Source: Brevibacterium picturae (lineage in GTDB: Bacteria; Actinomycetota; Actinomycetes; Actinomycetales; Brevibacteriaceae). Taken from it: 7,526 bases of DNA. A program made the translations under genes and the position numbers. Positions 5,938 through 7,526 of the stretch are shown one piece after another; position 1 is the first letter of the stretch, and the number at the start of each line of letters is the position of its first letter. Under the pieces are notes generated by a model, which had not been told where the DNA came from, made no database searches, and saw only the letters and a program-made list of their open reading frames with translations. The stretch spans positions 1-7,526 of the forward strand of contig NZ_JAKDJU010000145.1 of assembly GCF_030453725.1 (NCBI RefSeq), given 5' to 3'.

Positions 5938-6830
5938 AGATAGTCGGCCACGACCGCCTCGGCGGCGGAGACGAAGGAGCGCACGTGCGGCAGATGCGCC
6001 TCGCGCTCACGCACATGCATGACGATTCGGCGCACGGGCGTGGGGTCGCTGAGGCCGACGGCTCTCAGTCCCTGTCGCAGCTGCGCCGATGACAGACGCG
6101 GCAGGACCGTGATCGCGAGATTCGAGGCGACCAGGGCCAGCGCGGCGAATTCGTCTTCCGAGGCGGCGAAGGTTCGCGGTTCGAATCCGGCGGCGGCACA
6201 GGCGAGGTCGACGACTTTGCTCGTCGGCCCCGCCCACAGGTCGTAGTCGACCCAGCGCTGGTCCTCGAGGTCCTTGAACGGCACGGACTTCAGACTCGCG
6301 AACCGGTGCCTGTCCGAGACCACGACTCGGTAGTCGTCATCGAAGAGGACCGTGCGCGTCATCCCGGGCAGGTGAACCTCGTCTTCCTGCGGGACCTCGC
6401 TGCGGATCTCGATCGTGCAATGGCTGCGGCGAACCTTCGCGGGCTCATTGAGCTGAATGTCAAAGCGCATATCCGGATGTTCGGCCGCGACCGATTCGAT
6501 GATCCCCGGCAGCAGGCCCGCGTTGAACGAGGTGAACGCCGCGATGCGCATGCGGGGACGATTCACCGTGCGCACGCTCTCGACGAGATCATCGAGTCGA
6601 GCCAGGCCCGTGAAGACGTCAGCGGATTCCTCGGCCAGACGCCTGCCCAGGTCCGTGATCTCGATGCCGCGCCCGGATCTGCGATAGAGAGGGACGCCCA
6701 CGGCCTTCTGCAGGGTCGTGATGTGCTGGCTGACCGTGGCGGACGTGTAGTTGAGGCTCCTGGCCGCGTCGACCACGGAACCGGTGGCCACGACGGCCCG
6801 CCAAATGCGCAGCCGGTTGAGATCCCACAT
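5928..6830 (-). CDS. LysR family transcriptional regulator
   Basis: DNA-binding regulator, probably controlling the divergent LysE-type exporter. The 300-residue length is normal for the family. The N-terminal winged helix-turn-helix spans about 3-62, with recognition-helix region AARSLNYTSATVSQHITTLQ (22-41) followed by the GVPLYRR (45-51) wing and TDLGRRL (59-65). A linker helix covers about 66-90 and the periplasmic-binding-protein-like effector domain about 94-290. The effector cannot be named from sequence; an amino acid is a reasonable guess from the exporter. The start is ATG at 6830, chosen because MWDLNRLRIW begins just where LysR domains do; the longer frame starts with TTG at 6881 inside the operator region. 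Upstream are TATCAT (6852-6847), a possible -10 box, and an inverted repeat likely used for autoregulation. It ends 83 bases before guaB3. Confidence 0.93.
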   Translation of the reverse strand: MWDLNRLRIWRAVVATGSVVDAARSLNYTSATVSQHITTLQKAVGVPLYRRSGRGIEITDLGRRLAEESADVFTGLARLDDLVESVRTVNRPRMRIAAFTSFNAGLLPGIIESVAAEHPDMRFDIQLNEPAKVRRSHCTIEIRSEVPQEDEVHLPGMTRTVLFDDDYRVVVSDRHRFASLKSVPFKDLEDQRWVDYDLWAGPTSKVVDLACAAAGFEPRTFAASEDEFAALALVASNLAITVLPRLSSAQLRQGLRAVGLSDPTPVRRIVMHVREREAHLPHVRSFVSAAEAVVADYLAR

Positions 6831-6853
6831 GGCTTCAGCGTAGCCGATGATAG

Positions 6854-6868
6854 TTCGGTACCCCCGAA
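6854..6868. promoter_or_regulatory. Candidate LysR-type operator (T-N11-A inverted repeat)
   Basis: Perfect inverted repeat TTCGG-TACCC-CCGAA. It contains T-N11-A (T6855, A6867), the classical LysR-family box. It lies 24 bases upstream of the LysR ATG, next to its possible -10 box, so binding would repress the regulator and could activate the divergent exporter gene. Confidence 0.5.
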
Positions 6869-6871
6869 TGG

Positions 6872-6881
6872 TTGTTAACAA
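6872..6881. repeat. 10-base perfect palindrome TTGTTAACAA
   Basis: An AT-rich palindrome in an otherwise GC-rich region, three bases from the TTCGG/CCGAA inverted repeat. It may be a second regulator contact site. Its TTAACA half could serve as a minus-strand -35 element (6878-6873) for the LysR gene, with AACTAT 16 bases further on as -10. Confidence 0.4.
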
Positions 6882-6920
6882 ATGATTGCCTTTCCCGATG
6901 TGTCATTTGGTGCCGGCGTG

Positions 6921-6983
6921 CCTCAGACTTGAGGGAGAGCCCGGTAGGTGCGAGTCGCTGCGACTCGTGTTCTTCTGCCGGGC
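6921..6983 (+). other. Two hairpins in the predicted exporter leader
   Basis: First hairpin: CCTCA-GACT-TGAGG (6921-6934). Second: outer stem GCCCGGTAG (6939-6947) with CTGCCGGGC (6975-6983), nine pairs including one wobble; inner stem CGAGTCG (6951-6957) with CGACTCG (6961-6967) around a CTG loop. Between them GTG/TGT can form three wobbles, leaving a four-base bulge (6971-6974). No T-run follows, and the structure ends 72 bases before the exporter ATG. GGGAGAG-plus-stem briefly recalls a glycine riboswitch, but the conserved core after the stem is absent. Confidence 0.5.
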
Positions 6984-7044
6984 CGTCATCGTGCAGCGTC
7001 GCATTTCCCGCCTCGACCAGGTCCATCGCCTGATCGCTGTCCCC

Positions 7045-7050
7045 GAAGGA
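7045..7050 (+). promoter_or_regulatory. Ribosome binding site of the LysE-type exporter gene
   Basis: Plus-strand AAGGAG (about 7046-7051), five bases before the ATG at 7056. It is the strongest such site in the window and fixes the start, although the frame stays open upstream to a GTG at 6948. Confidence 0.7.
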
Positions 7051-7055
7051 GCACC

Positions 7056-7526
7056 ATGACCGGACCCGAGCTCATCACCATCGCCGGAGCCGCAACCGTC
7101 CTCGCGGTCACACCCGGCCCCGAGACGATCCTCACCGTTCGCCTCTCGGCCCTGCGCCGCAAGGCCGGGCTGATCTATTCACTCGGCTCCGCCACCGGCA
7201 TGACGATCTGGATGATCGCGGCGCTGACGGGCATCTCGGCACTGCTGCGGACCTTCCCGTCGGCACTGCTGATCCTCAAGATCATCGGCGGACTCTACCT
7301 GTGCCTGCTCGGAGTCCTGGCCGCCCGCCAGGCCCTGCGCATCCGGTCCGAGCTGCGCGGTGAGCCCCCTCGCGGACAGGTCAGCGAGATCGTGGCGGCC
7401 ACCGATGACCTCATCGACGGTGAGAAGACGGACACCGCCGCCGAGGTGGCTGCCGGTTCCGATGCCGGCCCAGTCGGTGCCGGGGCCGGGAGCAGTGCCG
7501 GGGCCGGGAGCAGTGCCGGGGCCGGG
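7056..7526 (+). CDS. LysE family amino acid exporter, N-terminal part
   Basis: Integral membrane exporter of the LysE/RhtB superfamily, which pumps amino acids or related small metabolites out of the cell. The first 157 residues are in the window, in frame to the edge with no stop. Family marks are the first hydrophobic segment with VTPGPETILTV (18-28), a short basic loop (ALRRKAG), a second segment at about 40-64 and a third at about 68-90 ending in LGVLAARQALR. From residue 97 the protein turns hydrophilic and low-complexity, and from about 140 it becomes an AGAGSS repeat encoded by an 18-base tandem repeat. This central loop already exceeds 55 residues, long for the family. The divergent LysR gene is the likely regulator. 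The substrate cannot be told from this part. Confidence 0.88.
   Translation, partial: MTGPELITIAGAATVLAVTPGPETILTVRLSALRRKAGLIYSLGSATGMTIWMIAALTGISALLRTFPSALLILKIIGGLYLCLLGVLAARQALRIRSELRGEPPRGQVSEIVAATDDLIDGEKTDTAAEVAAGSDAGPVGAGAGSSAGAGSSAGAG
7479..7526 (+). repeat. 18-base coding tandem repeat (AGAGSS)
   Basis: Unit GCCGGGGCCGGGAGCAGT occurs at 7479-7496 and 7497-7514, followed by 12 identical bases at 7515-7526 where the window ends, giving at least 2.7 perfect copies. The unit is six codons (Ala-Gly-Ala-Gly-Ser-Ser), so copy-number changes keep the exporter frame. Each unit also contains a shorter internal GCCGGG duplication. Confidence 0.9.

Larger units (their letters stand above)
6831..7055. 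promoter_or_regulatory. Divergent intergenic region between LysR regulator and LysE exporter
   Basis: 225 bases with no convincing gene. The LysR-proximal third holds two palindromes (6854-6868 and 6872-6881). The exporter-proximal part holds two hairpins (6921-6934 and 6939-6983) and ends in AAGGAG, five bases before the exporter ATG at 7056. I see no clear -35/-10 pair for the exporter, which is common for LysR-activated promoters. Confidence 0.6.

Noticed and set aside
6831..6881. Longer LysR start at TTG 6881
   Set aside because: The added 17 residues are outside the family domain and are encoded by the palindromic promoter region; ATG 6830 gives the normal N-terminus.
6948..7055. In-frame upstream extension of the exporter from GTG at 6948 (36 codons)
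   Set aside because: The extension is Arg/Pro-rich like random high-GC frame, starts inside the hairpin directly after an in-frame TAG, and the ATG at 7056 has a strong AAGGAG site and the normal LysE N-terminus.
6921..7055. Glycine riboswitch in the exporter leader
   Set aside because: GGGAGAG plus a GC stem is present, but the conserved core that should follow the stem and the CTCTCAGG-type segment are missing; the CCCGAAGGAGCA near 7041-7052 is simply the ribosome-binding region.

Overview
The window is high-GC chromosomal DNA (about 63-65% G+C by eye) from an actinomycete. This is supported by a GuaB3-type IMP dehydrogenase relative, a DUF3817 membrane protein next to guaA, a BioY-BioM biotin uptake set behind a BioQ-like operator, and two apparently leaderless promoters. 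Gene content and order fit Brevibacterium or a related Micrococcales genus; that genus call is an impression from the proteins, not a search result.

Layout: seven genes run on the minus strand from 6830 down to the left edge, and one runs on the plus strand off the right edge. From the left edge rightwards: (1) 2-829, biotin ECF transporter ATPase (BioM-like), joined by a 4-base GTGA overlap to (2) 826-1542, the biotin-binding membrane component BioY. The bases at the left edge suggest a third gene of the same set begins there. Ahead of bioY lie a perfect TGAAC-N3-GTTCA palindrome and a 39-base hairpin. (3) 1635-3215, guaA (GMP synthase). (4) 3283-3720, DUF3817 membrane protein. (5) 3723-4679 or slightly longer, SURF1 family protein. 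(6) 4711-5844, GuaB3 family protein. (7) 5928-6830, LysR family regulator. After a 225-base divergent intergenic region comes (8) 7056-7526+, a LysE family exporter, cut by the window edge inside an 18-base coding tandem repeat.

How the genes fit together: GuaB3 and GuaA are both guanine-nucleotide enzymes and flank two membrane proteins (SURF1 and DUF3817), probably as one transcript from guaB3 with an additional internal promoter before guaA. Both guaB3 and guaA have a TANNNT -10 box ending exactly six bases before the start codon, which predicts leaderless mRNAs. bioY-bioM form a separately controlled biotin import operon. The LysR regulator and LysE exporter form the familiar divergent regulator-exporter pair, with an inverted-repeat operator candidate between them and a strong hairpin in the predicted exporter leader.

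I see no CRISPR array, mobile element, phage gene, tRNA or rRNA, and no clearly novel multi-gene system. The points most worth a second look are the two leader hairpins, the completely cysteine-free GuaB3, the odd SURF1 start and the in-frame minisatellite in the exporter.
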